A stretch of DNA of 64,000 nucleotides. It comes from Archegozetes longisetosus. Taxonomy: Eukaryota > Arthropoda > Arachnida > Sarcoptiformes > Trhypochthoniidae. The translations under genes were made by a program, and so were the position numbers. Under the pieces are notes generated by a model. The model ran no database searches and was not told the origin of the DNA. It saw only the letters and a program-made list of their open reading frames with translations. Shown here in pieces: positions 45,301 to 57,663 of the stretch. Each line of letters starts with the position of its first letter. Position 1 is the first letter of the stretch. The stretch covers positions 7,939,129 through 8,003,128 of the forward strand of contig JAEMBT020000007.1 in NCBI GenBank assembly GCA_018873245.2, in the 5' to 3' direction.

Positions 45301-48300
45301 ATGTTCGTGATGTGAATACGTCTCTGCAAATTTCCTCATCAAGCTTACTTCAAACAAAATTTTTAATATAAACCAAGTTTCAAAGATAAGGAAAACTCGC
45401 TTATCAGAGACTGAACAATATTCACAATCGAAACTAAAAGTACGTAAATCAACAACTTTGAAATAAGCTTACTGAACTTTAGATCTAACACAATCAGTCT
45501 TATGAATGAGTTGCTGCGATTATCAGGAAATTAGTATTTTATAGTAATGGTATCTTGTCAAATTCATTTAAGCCAAAAAACCTATAATTAGGAATAACAT
45601 TACATAATCCAAATGTTAATATCTGATTGTCAAGTTTGATGCAAAAAACTGCAAGTTGAGAATTTTCTCACACCTATAGGTTCTAATATTATTTATTTGT
45701 TATTGAACACGATTTGTTGCAGTTATGTGTGGCATGTGAATAAGTTTCTGAAAATTCAAGATGTATCCATTAAGTAGTAATGATGTAGCATTATTCAGGA
45801 TTTGCTATAGATTTTAACCAGCTAGATTTGTTCCCAGTTCTAACTTGCAATTATTATAAATTGTATTACGTAAAGTTACTTTCAATTATTAGTTTTTCAT
45901 TCAAATCAAATTGGCTTTAATGAAATTTGCCAGCTTTCAAATTGGCTCAAATGACTTCCATCTAAATGAACTTGGTCGTTCGGCACATAATCACAGTATT
46001 ATCAACTCATGGTAACGACTTATTACTAATGAGTTGCCAGTTTATCTCTTTAAGCAGTTTTCGTTTTTGAATCTGTTTTTCAATTATGAAGTTGTGCTAT
46101 GCGTTGCTAAAGTGTCCAATTCTGCGTTTAATTTTCCTAAACTTAGAGTAGTTTATGAGAAAATGATAAACATGGAAACAGATAAAATACATTAAAAGCA
46201 TACGGAGTTTAATACACTTGTTTCGATTACGCCAATTATAAACAAGTAATCATAGTTTCTTAATATTGACAACTACTTATATTATGACTTTGCAACCCAT
46301 AGTACAGTTAATATCCTCAAAAAATCCAGATTTATACATTTTTTTTAATGTCCAAAAGAAATTTATTTTCAAATTTACTCAACAAAAGAAAGATTTTTAA
46401 TGTGAAATGTCAGTTTTGAAATGTGAAAATTTCAATTTGTAGTTCAATCATTTTCTTTATGCTCTATAAAAACAAATTAACTATCTTCAGCTTGAATGAA
46501 ACGTCTATTTTAATAGTTCTCAATCAAAATGAAGAGTCAGCTATTTGATTATACAATTTTGAAACAAAAGTAATAGACTTGAGAGTTGAAATAATTAGAT
46601 TAGATAATGATTACATATTACTAGCTATATCCTCATAATTGTTTACATGTGCCTATAGACTAATCAATGCGTTCATGGAAAATAATTCATATCTTTTCTA
46701 TTGATATGAAGCTGCTTCACTAATTCCTATAGCTGTACAATACATTTCAAAATGGTTAAAGTTCAGCTTGTGGTTCACGAGTTAGCATGCATTTATCCAT
46801 ACACTACTTGTCTGCTTTCAATTTTCTCTCTACATCACAATCGTATCAGGTCCTTCTGTATCTTAACCCATAATTAATTATTGATTGGCGTTATTTTTGT
46901 GGATCATCTCATAAATTATGTTTTTCTTAACTGCTTCTTCATAACGACAGTGCATAGAAAAGAGAACAAAATTCTCTAGCATTCCACACATGGTTTGTGG
47001 ATAAATGGATAGATTGAAATACCTTATTGGTGAGGTATTCGGCTGTTCGTGAGTCATGTGGTTACCTTCACTAAGTCATGCTATGCACATCGCAATAGGT
47101 GCTATTTCCCAGACCTAACCTAACTAAACCAAAATATACTAATAGTTAGCTTGGCTAGGTAAGCGGAATGACACGCGTAGTACTCTCTACGCCTCTGATA
47201 ACATTCTTCTAGTAACCATATTGCTCACTTATACCTAAACCTTACGAGCATCATAAATCTAACTATAATCAAAAATTATGTTTAATTTGGATTTTCAAAC
47301 CGAATCTTCTATAACTTGAATTATTCAGTCATTTATTAACTGTGGGTTAATGTGAATCTAACTTTATGGTAGATGTCTCTTTTTATTGAACATTTTTAAA
47401 ACTAAAGCTAAGCTTTCATTCAACTCAATTACACTTGGATCACTTGATCAAAGCCTGCTCTTTTTTGTTGTAAGTCACCGTTCAATAAAGGAAATTGATA
47501 CTTGAACTTTGCATTTTCACGGTTCTTTCCATTGCTTAGCCTTATAGCTTAAATAAATTCTTTTCAGACTTACTCCAACTCAATTAATTCCCTGTTTTAA
47601 GCCGTAATTACGAGTGTGAAACACTTAAAAACAAGTCATTTATAAACGCTATAATTGAGGTGCGTTTCCAGAAGTTCATCAAAAAAAACAATGTTACTCT
47701 TTCATGGATACTATATCTAATGTTTTTTATTTACTAATTGACTGCAAACAAACTTATTAGTCAGTGTAAATGATATACTAATTACAATATTTGTACAAAC
47801 ACTTAAAATCAGAAATTCCAGACTATTTTCTCTGGATTTAATGCACTTCAAAACTACGAACTCATTTAAAATAGATAAGACTTGTATGATATGTCAATTG
47901 ACTTCTATGAAGTCGACCTCAATTATGTGAAGGTAACATATTGTTAAAGATAAAATGACTGAAAAATATGAATTTATGTTGGGTGTAGTGGGTTATTATA
48001 TGCATTTTATGACAATAAGGATGATAGCATGATATTTTAAAATTTGATAAATCCTACATTTCAGCATATATATGGCATACCACTCCAGCATAGTTTATCT
48101 TTAACCGTTTAGTTTTCTAAGTTCTGTCAAAAATAACATATGGATTGCTTAGATATTTTCAACCATTTGATTATTTGAAGTTCATTTCTGACGACTAATC
48201 AATAAATACTACCTATGGATTATGTAATTGCGAAAAATCCTGAAAACTTTACGGATCAAAAGATAAGGCTCTGATTCAATTCTAGCTTAAAATAATAGGT

Positions 48301-48931
48301 ATTGTTACGCTTTCAAAAAACGTTTGGACAATTTAAAACTAATTATCAGAAATTGTTTATAAAATTCTGAAGAATTAATAATATATAATCTAATAACATT
48401 GAACATAATGATTGTACACGAGTTTTGGAAATTTTTTAATCGTGTATAGGTAGAGTACTTGCAGTTGACACGTTTTAAAAGTGTGATTCGGTCACTTAAC
48501 TCTTTACCCATAGATCTGCTTTAAAAACCTATCAATTCAAATAATCAGCCCAAACTATAGCAGATTGAGTCAAATACAATGAATTTAGGCATTTATTATT
48601 GTATTGATTGATTGAGCAGTAGTAACTGTTGAAAGAGATAATTCAATATGATTGTATTCGTTACCACAAGCTGCCAAATGCTTGTAAAGTTGAAAACTCT
48701 AGTATAAAGGTTCAACTCTCATCAACTAAGATTATAAACTTATAAATAAGCTTGAAGTATTTTTTCTCTTCTCTGCATACGCTTTTATCATTTGGTTCAA
48801 GAGACGTCTTTACATAATTCATTAGATAATTGATGAGAACTTTCTCTCAATAAAAGTGTACACCAAAAGTATCTATGAGAGAGTTTTAGTTTTTGATAGC
48901 AACTGAAATACGTTAGACAACTAACTCTAAT

Positions 48932-50618
48932 ATGAATATTAAAGACTTTCAACAAAAAGATTCAAATAATGGCTGGTATTCTCTACTGAGAGAAACTTTG
49001 GCTGAATTTACTGGAACTTTGATGTTGATTGTAAGTGAAAACTAGATGTAACCGTTTGTCTTTATTGTCTAAAAGATAATGTTGAAAATAAGTTGATAGG
49101 ATGTTCAGCAGGAGCTGCGCTTACATTAAATCCACAAAATAAATCAAATGTAACTATAGATGTTTGGGCTGCTAATATTTGCTGGGGATTCGCTGCATTT
49201 GTTGGCATTACTGCTTCACTCAATATATCAGGTCTGTCTTCTTGTTCTACTATTAAAGTCAATATTTTAGTTCTACTTAATAGTAAGTTCCTTTGATCAC
49301 CAATTTCAGCCAAGTCTATAGGAAGTTTACAATTTTAATCTCTATCAAATACTGTATTGACTGTATTGCTAAATATAGCACTAGTCTTGTAACAATATAT
49401 CGGGTCAATGCTATGTGTAATGTTAATTCTATTAAAGATAGCATCGACCCGATCGATAGCTATTTAACCTTTCGATCTAAATGAATGCCTGAAACCTTAC
49501 TCTCAAGCTGCATGTTTATTGTGATTTCAATTACACTTAAACAGGTGGTCACATCAATCCTGCCGTTTCGAGTAAGTTTAATCTAAACCAAATAACTTGT
49601 TTGAAATGATAACTCAAATATTGATTGATTAATTGACAGTCGCTATGGCCACTATTGGGAGGTTTCAATGGAAAAAAGTGTTACCGTTCATTATCGGTCA
49701 AATGGCAGGTTCGATATGCGGTAATACTTAACTAATTGTTGATATCATCATTAGTCACTTATGAATCAATTTGAATTGTTTTAGGCGCAGGACTAGCTTA
49801 CGTCTGTTATATCGATGCAATTAAGTTGCAAAATGACAATGCTTTGATTAGGAATAATACTAGACTTATCGCGTACGGACATGATCTAAGCACAGGAAAA
49901 ATATTCGCCACTTATCCTTCTTCTCACGTCACACTTTTAGGGTCTATTGTTGATCAGGTTTTGTTTGGTTTTTACGTCAATCCAATGTTATCTCCAGATT
50001 ATAACGAGTATTATCACTATTTAATTAGGTTATTGGAACAGCTTCTCTGCTCTTCGCTGTGATGGCGATCACTGATGAGAGAAATTTGAAAATACCGAAA
50101 GCTTTGCAACCCTTAGTCCTTGCGTTTGTGATAACAGTCCATGCGATAGCGTTCGGATTCAATGAGGGCGCACCACTCAATCCTGCCCGGTATGCACTCA
50201 ATCTCTTCCTCATTCATCTCCTCCCCTCCATCCACTCAATCTACAAGTTTATCTCATTTTTCTTATCATTTACTAGTGATTTGGGTCCAAGAATTTTCTC
50301 TTGTTTTGTTTATGGCAGTGTAGTCTTCACGTAAGTCCAAGTCAAACTAATCAATGGTTACCTTAGCATTGATTTCAAAATTATCTATGCAGACCTTTAG
50401 ATGGAAACTATTGGTGGTCAGGAGGTATTGTCGGACCAACTGTTGGTGCTATTTGCGGAGTTTGGTCCTATTTTTTCCTGATTGAATATCACCATCCTAA
50501 AGATGATTGCGACCAAACGACAACTTCAACCGTGGAAATTATTTCACATAAAAAACTCAATTCAGTTCATTCGAATAACGAAGGGTTTGATAGACAAACG
50601 TTTAAAGCTCAAGCTTAG
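48932..50618 (+). CDS. Aquaglyceroporin (AQP3/7/9/10-like)
   Basis: Eight exons: 48932-49030, 49093-49231, 49545-49571, 49640-49720, 49785-49957, 50029-50189, 50277-50330 and 50393-50618, giving 319 aa. It is a glycerol/water channel of the plasma membrane. Canonical GGHINPAVS (NPA 84-86) lies in loop B, and LNPARDLGPR (NPA 224-226 followed by Asp228, diagnostic of glycerol-permeable members) in loop E. FATYPSSHVTLLGSIVDQ and the FLIEYHHP end match AQP3/9. The exon-2 acceptor AATAAG is weak, but it is the only one giving TLMLILIGCSAG. Exon 3 is a 27-nt microexon carrying the first NPA box. The cytosolic tail is Asn/His/Ser-rich. A poly(A) signal lies at 50707. The second MIP gene of the window, it is unlike the Bib-like one in boxes and intron size. 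Confidence 0.95.
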
Positions 50619-51149
50619 AATCTAGTCACTATCTGCCGCCTTGAATGTATCAAGTTGCTTATTAAGCTGTGACTACTGCCTATGTGTCAAACTGAGTTCC
50701 TTTATTAATAAAGAAGTGGCTTAAAAGAGAAATGACTTGATAGGCAACTTGTGATAATTATCATTTGCATTCCTCAAGGAACTGAATGAGTGTTCATACA
50801 TCAATTAATCTATTTATAAACGATTTTGAAAATTACTAAAAATTATTAGCCGTCAATTACTAGATTAGACTTTTGTTCATAAAACTTATATTGTAAATTA
50901 TTCTTATTTAAACTTATTTTACATTAAGTTATTCGTTGGCAAATCGTTCAAGTTTTACAAATATTTATTACTTTTAGAAAATTTAAATCAAAATGTATAT
51001 GAAGAATAAAAATCCTACAAAAACAATGTTTTTAATTTCATTAAAATAATAAATAAAAGTTTAAAACTTAGTCTGAGTTTGTCTAATCGAAAATAATAAG
51101 ATTTTGTTATATTTATAATTTAAACTGTAAACTATTAAAATTGTATTGT
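50619..51149. other. Convergent 3' intergenic region
   Basis: About 530 nt between the aquaglyceroporin and the minus-strand orphan gene. AT-rich, with AATAAA signals on both strands and no gene. Confidence 0.5.
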
Positions 51150-51858
51150 TCACTTGAAAGTGTATAGAGTAGGATAGTTTCCTTGAAACTGGTCATTTTT
51201 CGGGGATAGATCGTTGGGTTTTGCGTAATAAGCACTCGTCGAATGTTGTTCCAGCTTTGTACAAATTTCCAACTCTTCATTTGAAACTACTTTCAAACAA
51301 TCCAAACCTTCAGGTGTCACGGGAGTCCAGTCAGAATCTTCAGGCCGTCCATACACGCAAGATTCCATCGATCGATTAGGTTCTACACATTGAATGCCTA
51401 GTGGCCAGTCATCAACACTTTTTGATAGCTCTTGAGTGTAGTTGTCTTCCGTCAGTTCGAACGATTGCAATTGTTGTTTGCATATGAGGCAACTTGAGGT
51501 TGGACCTAAATGTTCACAAATATCAGGTCTAGAATGACCAGAAGACAGGAGAATCTCATCACAAGATTCCTGTTTATGATCTGTAGATGAAATGCTTCGC
51601 CCGTCAGTGTTCTCAACTTTGACTTTATGATTGAAACCAATTGACTGTTTAGTTTGATTTGTATCACTAATGTTACCAACAACTGATTGAATGTCTCGAT
51701 GGCTTTCAGATTCGGAAAGATTTAGATCTATTTTAGAGTTTTAGAAAATAAATATTTATTAAATAAATGATTCTATAATCCAAACCAATATTTGGTTCGT
51801 CTAATAGCTTGCTTTTTGTAAATATAAACCAATAAATAGATCCACAAATATTCCCCAT
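51150..51858 (-). CDS. Probably N-myristoylated orphan protein
   Basis: Minus-strand exons 51786-51858 and 51150-51727, joined in phase 1 across a 58-nt intron, give 216 aa. The protein begins MGNICGSIYWFIFTKSKLLD: Gly2 followed by Asn-Ile-Cys-Gly-Ser fits the N-myristoylation consensus, and Cys5 is a candidate palmitoylation site, so a membrane-attached cytosolic protein is inferred. The rest is hydrophilic and Ser/Glu-rich, with a C-x(11)-C-x2-C cluster around CEHLGPTSSCLIC and a C-terminal half rich in Asp/Glu/Pro (GRPEDSDWTPVTPEGLDCL). It ends GNYPTLYTFK. No domain is recognised. It is head-to-head with the dynein intermediate chain gene. Confidence 0.65.
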
Positions 51859-52459
51859 AGCTTCTTATGTGTTAATGACTTAGTTAATTATGCAATTAAG
51901 CGCAACAAATCAACTCAATCAACAATTAATAGTAAAATTTACAAAATTGTTGACAGATTTCTAAAGAATAAGTCATGAAAATTTAGAGCACGTTCTCAAC
52001 AATAGATTAAAAATTGTAGGCAATGCCTCCTTCGTTTCATTAGTAAATCACTTATTCATGTATAGAATTTATTTAATTCGTTATTTATTCCTTTTATCCA
52101 TAGCTTTTATTTCCAATCTTAAAAATTCATTTCAATTTTATTGTATCGAATAATCCGACAACTAACTAAAATTAGGTTTAATTTTAGCGCACCTTTCTTC
52201 AGCTTTTGTAGTCAATTTAGATTAGAGACTTCAAAAAAACAAGCGCTTTCAGCGACATTATATTCTTTTATTGAAATATTTGCGTTTATACGCTGTGAAC
52301 GTTTGAGTAAATAACCACTAACGTCGTGACTGACAATAACTTACAAAGTGCTTATAGCTATCGTTTTATCGATAATTGCTATCAAATGATTGTGTCATTG
52401 CAGTATCGTTTGTTTTGAGTATTTTCTCTCATTATATTAGTAATTAATAAATTAAATCA
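51859..52459. promoter_or_regulatory. Divergent intergenic promoter region
   Basis: About 600 nt between the start codons of the myristoylated orphan (minus) and the dynein intermediate chain (plus). No open frame. A shared bidirectional promoter is possible from position alone. Confidence 0.35.
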
Positions 52460-55400
52460 ATGGCTGATAGAAGAGCAGAGTTAGAGAAAAAGAGATTAAA
52501 ATTACAGCAATTGAGGGAAGAGAAAGAAAGGCGAAAGCGAGAGAAAGAGTTGACACAAGATGCCGAAGAAAGGGATGGCAATAGGAGTAAAGACATTCAA
52601 GAAGTCGATGACATTCTCAAATCTGTCGGAATCAATCCTTCGCAAAATGGTCTGCAATTGAATTATCATTTATTAGTTGTTTTTATAATTGTATTGATGT
52701 CTAATTAATAGATAATTCATTGTCATCCGCCTCTCCTTTGAGTGCGTCCACACCCGACTCAAGTCAAAAAGCAGCTAAAGATAGTTCTCAATTGGGTTCT
52801 CATCCGACATTAGCAGAGAATAAGAAGGCGTTATCGATTGTTAGTTTACAACAAACATCAATTGCTCCCAAAGAAAGTGTTACATATGAGAAACAAACGC
52901 AAACTATCGGTCAAACCAACGAAAGAGGAGGTACTGAAGAGAAGTGTTTATTAATTTTAATCTAAATGGTTTGGTTAACTTTTCAATGCTTACTAATACT
53001 TATTTTGTTCTTAATCACTAAAAGCATCGTTTGATTCTCCGTTTAGTGGAAATCAAAAGGGGAAAAAAGGTGTTTCTCTTTACTACTTTCAAACTTAGCA
53101 TTCACTTAATTGATTTATCATTTCTTTTACTAGTTTATTTATAACTGATTCTATTAATCGATTGATTTTATTAATTAATGATTAATATACTAAACTGAAA
53201 AGACTAATATTTGTTAATTCTTTTTTTTAGGTGGACCTCTTGACTATTATGGTAGGTCTTTATATCATTTATCCTTAATCTACTCAATCTTTTAAGTTAA
53301 ACAAGTATTTTAAGTTAAAATATAAAATGCCGATCGCTATCCTTCCAAATATAAAAAGAGTTTCGTTACTAATTATCACTTTTCTCACACTTTTCTAACA
53401 CACCAAAAGTGATTCACTGGGACGAAGGTATGAATAACCTTACCGTTGACTCAATTCCTACAAATCATAAGTAGAAAAGTAGAAACCAAACTCATTAGAA
53501 GATATTAACTTTCTAAGTCTTCCCTCTTAATTAATGGTCCCATACTTTTTACAATGTTTTCTTTTTCTTTCCTCGAATCAATTTTTCGTGTCATTTAAAA
53601 GATAATGATTTTCATGCCTTAGAATGGGATGACGAGTTTCAAGGTATGTCTTATTTCTTGTACGAAAGCATGCTTTGCACTGTTATATTTATTTCCGATT
53701 CAACAATTAGAAAATCTATTCATTTATTATGGAAGGAAGCGTTTTGTTGTATCTCTACTCTTATTATCTTATTCTATATCTATTATATCTTTGTAGTTCT
53801 CACTTATGATGATATACCTGGTGAAGAAGATGGTGAGGGTTCTTTCTATGGGACACCTCCTCCATCATACCATCAGAAATCCTCCCAACAAACTAATTTG
53901 CCTAACGTTGAAATGGTTAAACCTGCACAAACTCAACAGGAAATCGCTAAAGAGGAAGAAAAGTCCAAACCTGTCAAGAAAGAACTCAGCGAAGAAGAGA
54001 AGCGACACATAATTATGACCGAAGAATTCAAAAAGTTTATCGATCGAGCCGTTCGGATCACTGAACGAGCGCTTTATTATAACGAGCCCTCAGATATATT
54101 TATTGATTACACGGGAACCAGAGAAGAGCTCGAAAGGTATTGCCTGAAAAGTTGGATCAATTTCACTGTTATTAAACTTTTATTTCGTTTTGCTCTCAAG
54201 TGAGGATAAGAGTGGAATTCGTTTATCATTCAATCGTTGTTTTTATGACGATCGCTGGTGTAAGAACCGAACTATAACCAGCTTCGATTGGTCTAATCAA
54301 TATCCAGAACTGTTGGTCGCCTCCTATAACAACAATGAGGATAACCCTAACGAGCCGGACGGTGTTTGTCTTGTTTGGAATATGAAATTCAAGAAAACTA
54401 CTCCTGAATACATATTCCACTGTCAGTCTCCTGTCATGTCTGCATGTTTTGCTAAATTTCACCCGAATCTAGTGCTCGGCGGAACTTATTCAGGACAAAT
54501 AGTCTTATGGGATAATCGTTCGAATAAGAGAACACCTGTTCAAAGAAGTCCGTTATCAGCTTCTGCTCACACGCATCCCGTCTATTGCATTCAAGTGGTA
54601 GGAACACCTAATTCTCATAATGTGATCAGTGTCTCCACTGATGGAAAGCTATGTTCTTGGAGTTTAGACATGTTATCTCAACCACAAGACACAATGGAAC
54701 TGAGTCAACAGAAGCAATCACGACCTGTTGCTGTGTCGTCGATGTCTTTTCCATTAGGAGATTATAATAATTTCATAATAGGCAGCGAAGAGGGAGCTGT
54801 CTATACAGCTTGTCGCCACGGAACTAAAGCTGGAATTCTCGATGTGTTTGATGGACATCAGGGACCGGTCACTAGTGTTGACTGTCATTCAGCTCACTCT
54901 CAAATTGATTTTTCTCATCTGTTTCTCACTTCTTCGTTCGATTGGACTCTCAAGTTGTGGAGTACTAAAGAAAGTAAACCTCTCTACTCATTCGAAGACA
55001 ATTGTGATTATCTCTATGACGTTCGCTGGTCTCCAATACATCCGGCGTTATTCGCAAGTGTTGATGGAATGGGAAGAATTGATTTGTGGAATTTGAACAA
55101 TGATACTGAGCTGCCAACAGCTACCACTACTATAGACGGAAATCCAGCTCTTAACCGTGTAATTTGGAGCACTTCTGGGCATCAAGTTGTGGTCGGAGAT
55201 GATATGGGAAAGATTTGGATTTATGACGTTGGAGAGGTTTGTACTATATCTTTAGTTCAATTAATACAAAACGATTGGTGATTCAGTTTATGCATGTGCA
55301 TCTTCTGAAGTCTTTGCCCCGCCTGCACCCGCAAGTAGCCGGATCATACTAAACTTGTGATATCTTAACTTGAGACTTTAATTTTATACATGCGTTCTAA

Positions 55401-55852
55401 TAGGTGTCTTTGGCTTTGTTAAAAATATTTGAAGGTTAATTTTGCGGCTACTTAGAACTTGAATTTTACTTATGAACTATGTTCAAGTTTTGAACTTTCA
55501 GTATTCAAAAACCGTTAAACTTAAATGTCAAATTTTCACGCGGTTATTTTCCTGAAGAAACTTTAGCCTCATCCGCATAAACTTGCGGGTGCAGAGGCAG
55601 CAGTGAGATGCATATGCATACTTGAGTTTACTGTCAATGAGGTATATATCTATAACTCTGCTAAAATTTGTTTTCTTGATGTAGCAATTGGCGGTACCAA
55701 AAGGTGATGAGTCTACTCGATTTTTGCACACACTCCAGGAATTGAAGAACAACGCGGAACCTGACACTGGTGATTATGGTAGTGATGCTGCATATTCTAG
55801 CCTTTCTTCAGCTGCATCTTTATCTTCTTTCACATCGCCACCGATGAGATAA
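52460..55852 (+). CDS. Cytoplasmic dynein 1 intermediate chain
   Basis: Nine exons: 52460-52649, 52712-52930, 53025-53069, 53231-53251, 53410-53427, 53623-53643, 53797-54136, 54201-55236 and 55685-55852, giving 685 aa when all are used. The N-terminal [22 protein letters not shown] single helix is the p150-Glued/NudE binding segment. [12 protein letters not shown] is the light-chain (Tctex/LC8) region. The [25 protein letters not shown] block precedes the WD40 propeller (about residues 360-620), with [41 protein letters not shown] and [22 protein letters not shown]. It acts as cargo adaptor and heavy-chain binder in the dynein motor. Exons 3-6 are 45, 21, 18 and 21 nt, all phase 1-1, so they can be skipped without frame change. 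The Ser-rich C-terminus ([14 protein letters not shown]) is unlike the fly protein. Confidence 0.95.
55289..55620. mobile_element. Long inverted-repeat element in dynein last intron
   Basis: About 332 bp with ~50-bp imperfect terminal inverted repeats. The left arm TATGCATGTGCATCTTCTGA.. runs to CCTGCACCCGCAAGT. The right arm, reverse-complemented, reads TATGCATATGCATCTCACTG..CTCTGCACCCGCAAGT. The arms are much more GC-rich than the AT-rich centre. It encodes no protein and lies wholly within intron 8. A foldback or MITE-type element is likely. No other copy was seen in the window. Confidence 0.65.
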
Positions 55853-56821
55853 AATGGTTATTTTTGTCTGATTTTAATTTAATGTTTTTAAACTTGAAAT
55901 AAATATTTAACTTATCAATATAATTGTTATTTAAAGGATAATAGATAAGCAATCAATTTTTAACTTTATATTTCTATCTTAGCTAATTATGCGATTTCAA
56001 AATAAACTTTTTCAGAAAAATTCCTCATTATTATTGAAACATTGAATTTATTTTTGTCGATTCTTTTAATGAAAACCTTTTCAATCGACAACTGAGGCTC
56101 AAATTGAATTTACCAAAAAACTTGATTTTTTTGATGACCAAAGCTTCGAATGAAGTCAAGTTCTAAAAGTCCTGATCAAAGTTCAAATTTGTCAGTTTTA
56201 GAAGTAATTCTATGTAGATTGATGCATATTTATGTTTTGCAACCAATGAGGATATAAGTTTGAAAGTCTAGTTTTACGTTAAATAAATGAATACAAGTCT
56301 AATTGGTTGGTTTATCGATTTTAATTCTGCGAACTGTCTCCAAAACCGAAGCTTTATCTTCAAAGCTTAGTTTCTGGATTGATAATGGAAAGTTCTAAAC
56401 TGGTGAACCTTAAATTTGATCATGTCTACAACTTATCAAAGGTATTATTAAATCAAAAGGTATTACTTCGATACACGTCTTGAACTGATAGGCATAATAT
56501 ATCCATTTTTGAACGGAATTGAAAACGGTTATTTGAAATAAACTTCCATTAAACATTGCCTGATTTAGCTGTAATTACTGAAATAAAATTCTCAATTTCT
56601 ACTAATAACAAGATAAGAAGGAGGATTTGAAATGCTGATAAATTATTGCTGATAAGCTGTTGCTTAACAAATCACCTTTTGATATACTAAGAACTCGAAT
56701 TGATCAGTTTCTCATGAGTAGAAAACACATGTCCGTTGTGAAAGTTCTATCAGATAAAGTCATTTATATAGCTTTTCAATTAAAACTACTCTGAACATTT
56801 CCGAGACAAACAGTCGCAAAA
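55853..56821. other. Intergenic region, dynein to CBM14 gene
   Basis: It begins with the dynein poly(A) signal (AATAAA at 55899) and ends with the CBM14 promoter. No gene was seen between. Confidence 0.45.
56764..56770 (+). promoter_or_regulatory. TATA box of CBM14/mucin-like gene
   Basis: TTATATAG about 57 nt upstream of the ATG at 56822, which fits a start near 56795 and a short leader. Confidence 0.45.
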
Positions 56822-57316
56822 ATGGTCAGGTTATTAATTATTTGCTTCTTTTCATTCATTGGTGAGTCAACCAAATGGAAAATTTGTATTTGAGTTCATT
56901 TTCTTCTCCTATATATAGCGTTAAGCTATGCATTTGACTGCACGGGCAAAAAAGATGGCGCATATAAGGATCCCGACAATCCTCATAAGTTTCATCAATG
57001 CACTGGTGGCAGGACTTTCAATCTTGACTGTCCAGAAGATCTTGTTTTTGATGAGACTGTAGGGGTTTGCGTGTTTGGTACTGAAACAGGAGCACCTGGT
57101 TCAACAGCAAAAGTCACAAGCCCTGTACAGACTACAGCTCCATCCAACCCAACTACTGGCAAAATAATAACCCCAACAGTTACAAAACGAACAGAACCAC
57201 CAACAGAACCAACAAAACCACCAACACCAACAAAACCACCAACAGAACCAACACCAAAGAATCCGGACAATCCTAATACAACCCTGAGAGGAAGACATAC
57301 CCAACCTCCTTATTGA
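56822..57316 (+). CDS. Secreted peritrophin-type (CBM14) protein with Thr/Pro tail
   Basis: Exons 56822-56861 and 56919-57316, separated by a 57-nt intron in phase 1, give 145 aa. The signal peptide is MVRLLIICFFSFIALSYA. One chitin-binding type-2 (peritrophin-A) domain follows: FDCTGKKDGAYKDPDNPHKF, HQCTGG, LDCPEDLVFDETVGVCVF. Four cysteines are visible (C-x19-20-C-x8-C-x13-C pattern); a typical six-Cys domain would have two more. The rest is a Thr/Pro/Lys-rich mucin-like stretch (PPTEPTKPPTPTKPPTEPTP), probably O-glycosylated. This suggests a peritrophic-matrix or cuticle component. Chitin-binding Thr-rich proteins of this general layout include mite gut allergens, but the domain order differs from Der p 23. 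A poly(A) signal lies at 57495. Confidence 0.85.
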
Positions 57317-57663
57317 TACCATAATCGTTAAAATAAGATATTAAACAATTTAAACAGAGTTTGTTAGAGTCTACAACAAATTCTTTGATTTTCAGTCAAA
57401 GAATAAGACTGATTGTGCTGCATTAGGTTTTAATTAGTATTTGAATCTTGTTATTTACTGTTGTTTTTTATTCTATTGTATGTATGCAAAATCAAATAAA
57501 TCAATATTCTTGCTCACACTTCAACTAAATGACATTTTACGCAATTTTAATGCAACTGATCTTAGTCTGGCTTTCATAAGTTTAAATGGACAATTTTGAG
57601 GACATTTTTCCCATTACTGTAATAATCTTACTACACTTACCTGAACTGACTTAATCATTACTG

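Larger units (their letters stand above)
36500..48931. other. 12.4-kb region with no recognised gene
   Basis: No exon with family similarity, no tRNA and no long frame was found on either strand. It contains a 10-bp minisatellite (36591-36674), MITE copy C (42156-42370), and a short TTAGG-like doublet near 47115 that is too short to be telomeric. A 57-codon hydrophobic frame at 43021-43194 is unsupported. Distal regulatory DNA, long non-coding transcripts or fast-evolving small exons could hide here and cannot be excluded. Confidence 0.4.

Noticed and set aside
47105-47130. CCTAACCTAAC resembling arthropod TTAGG telomere repeats
   Set aside because: Only about two units, which is expected by chance.
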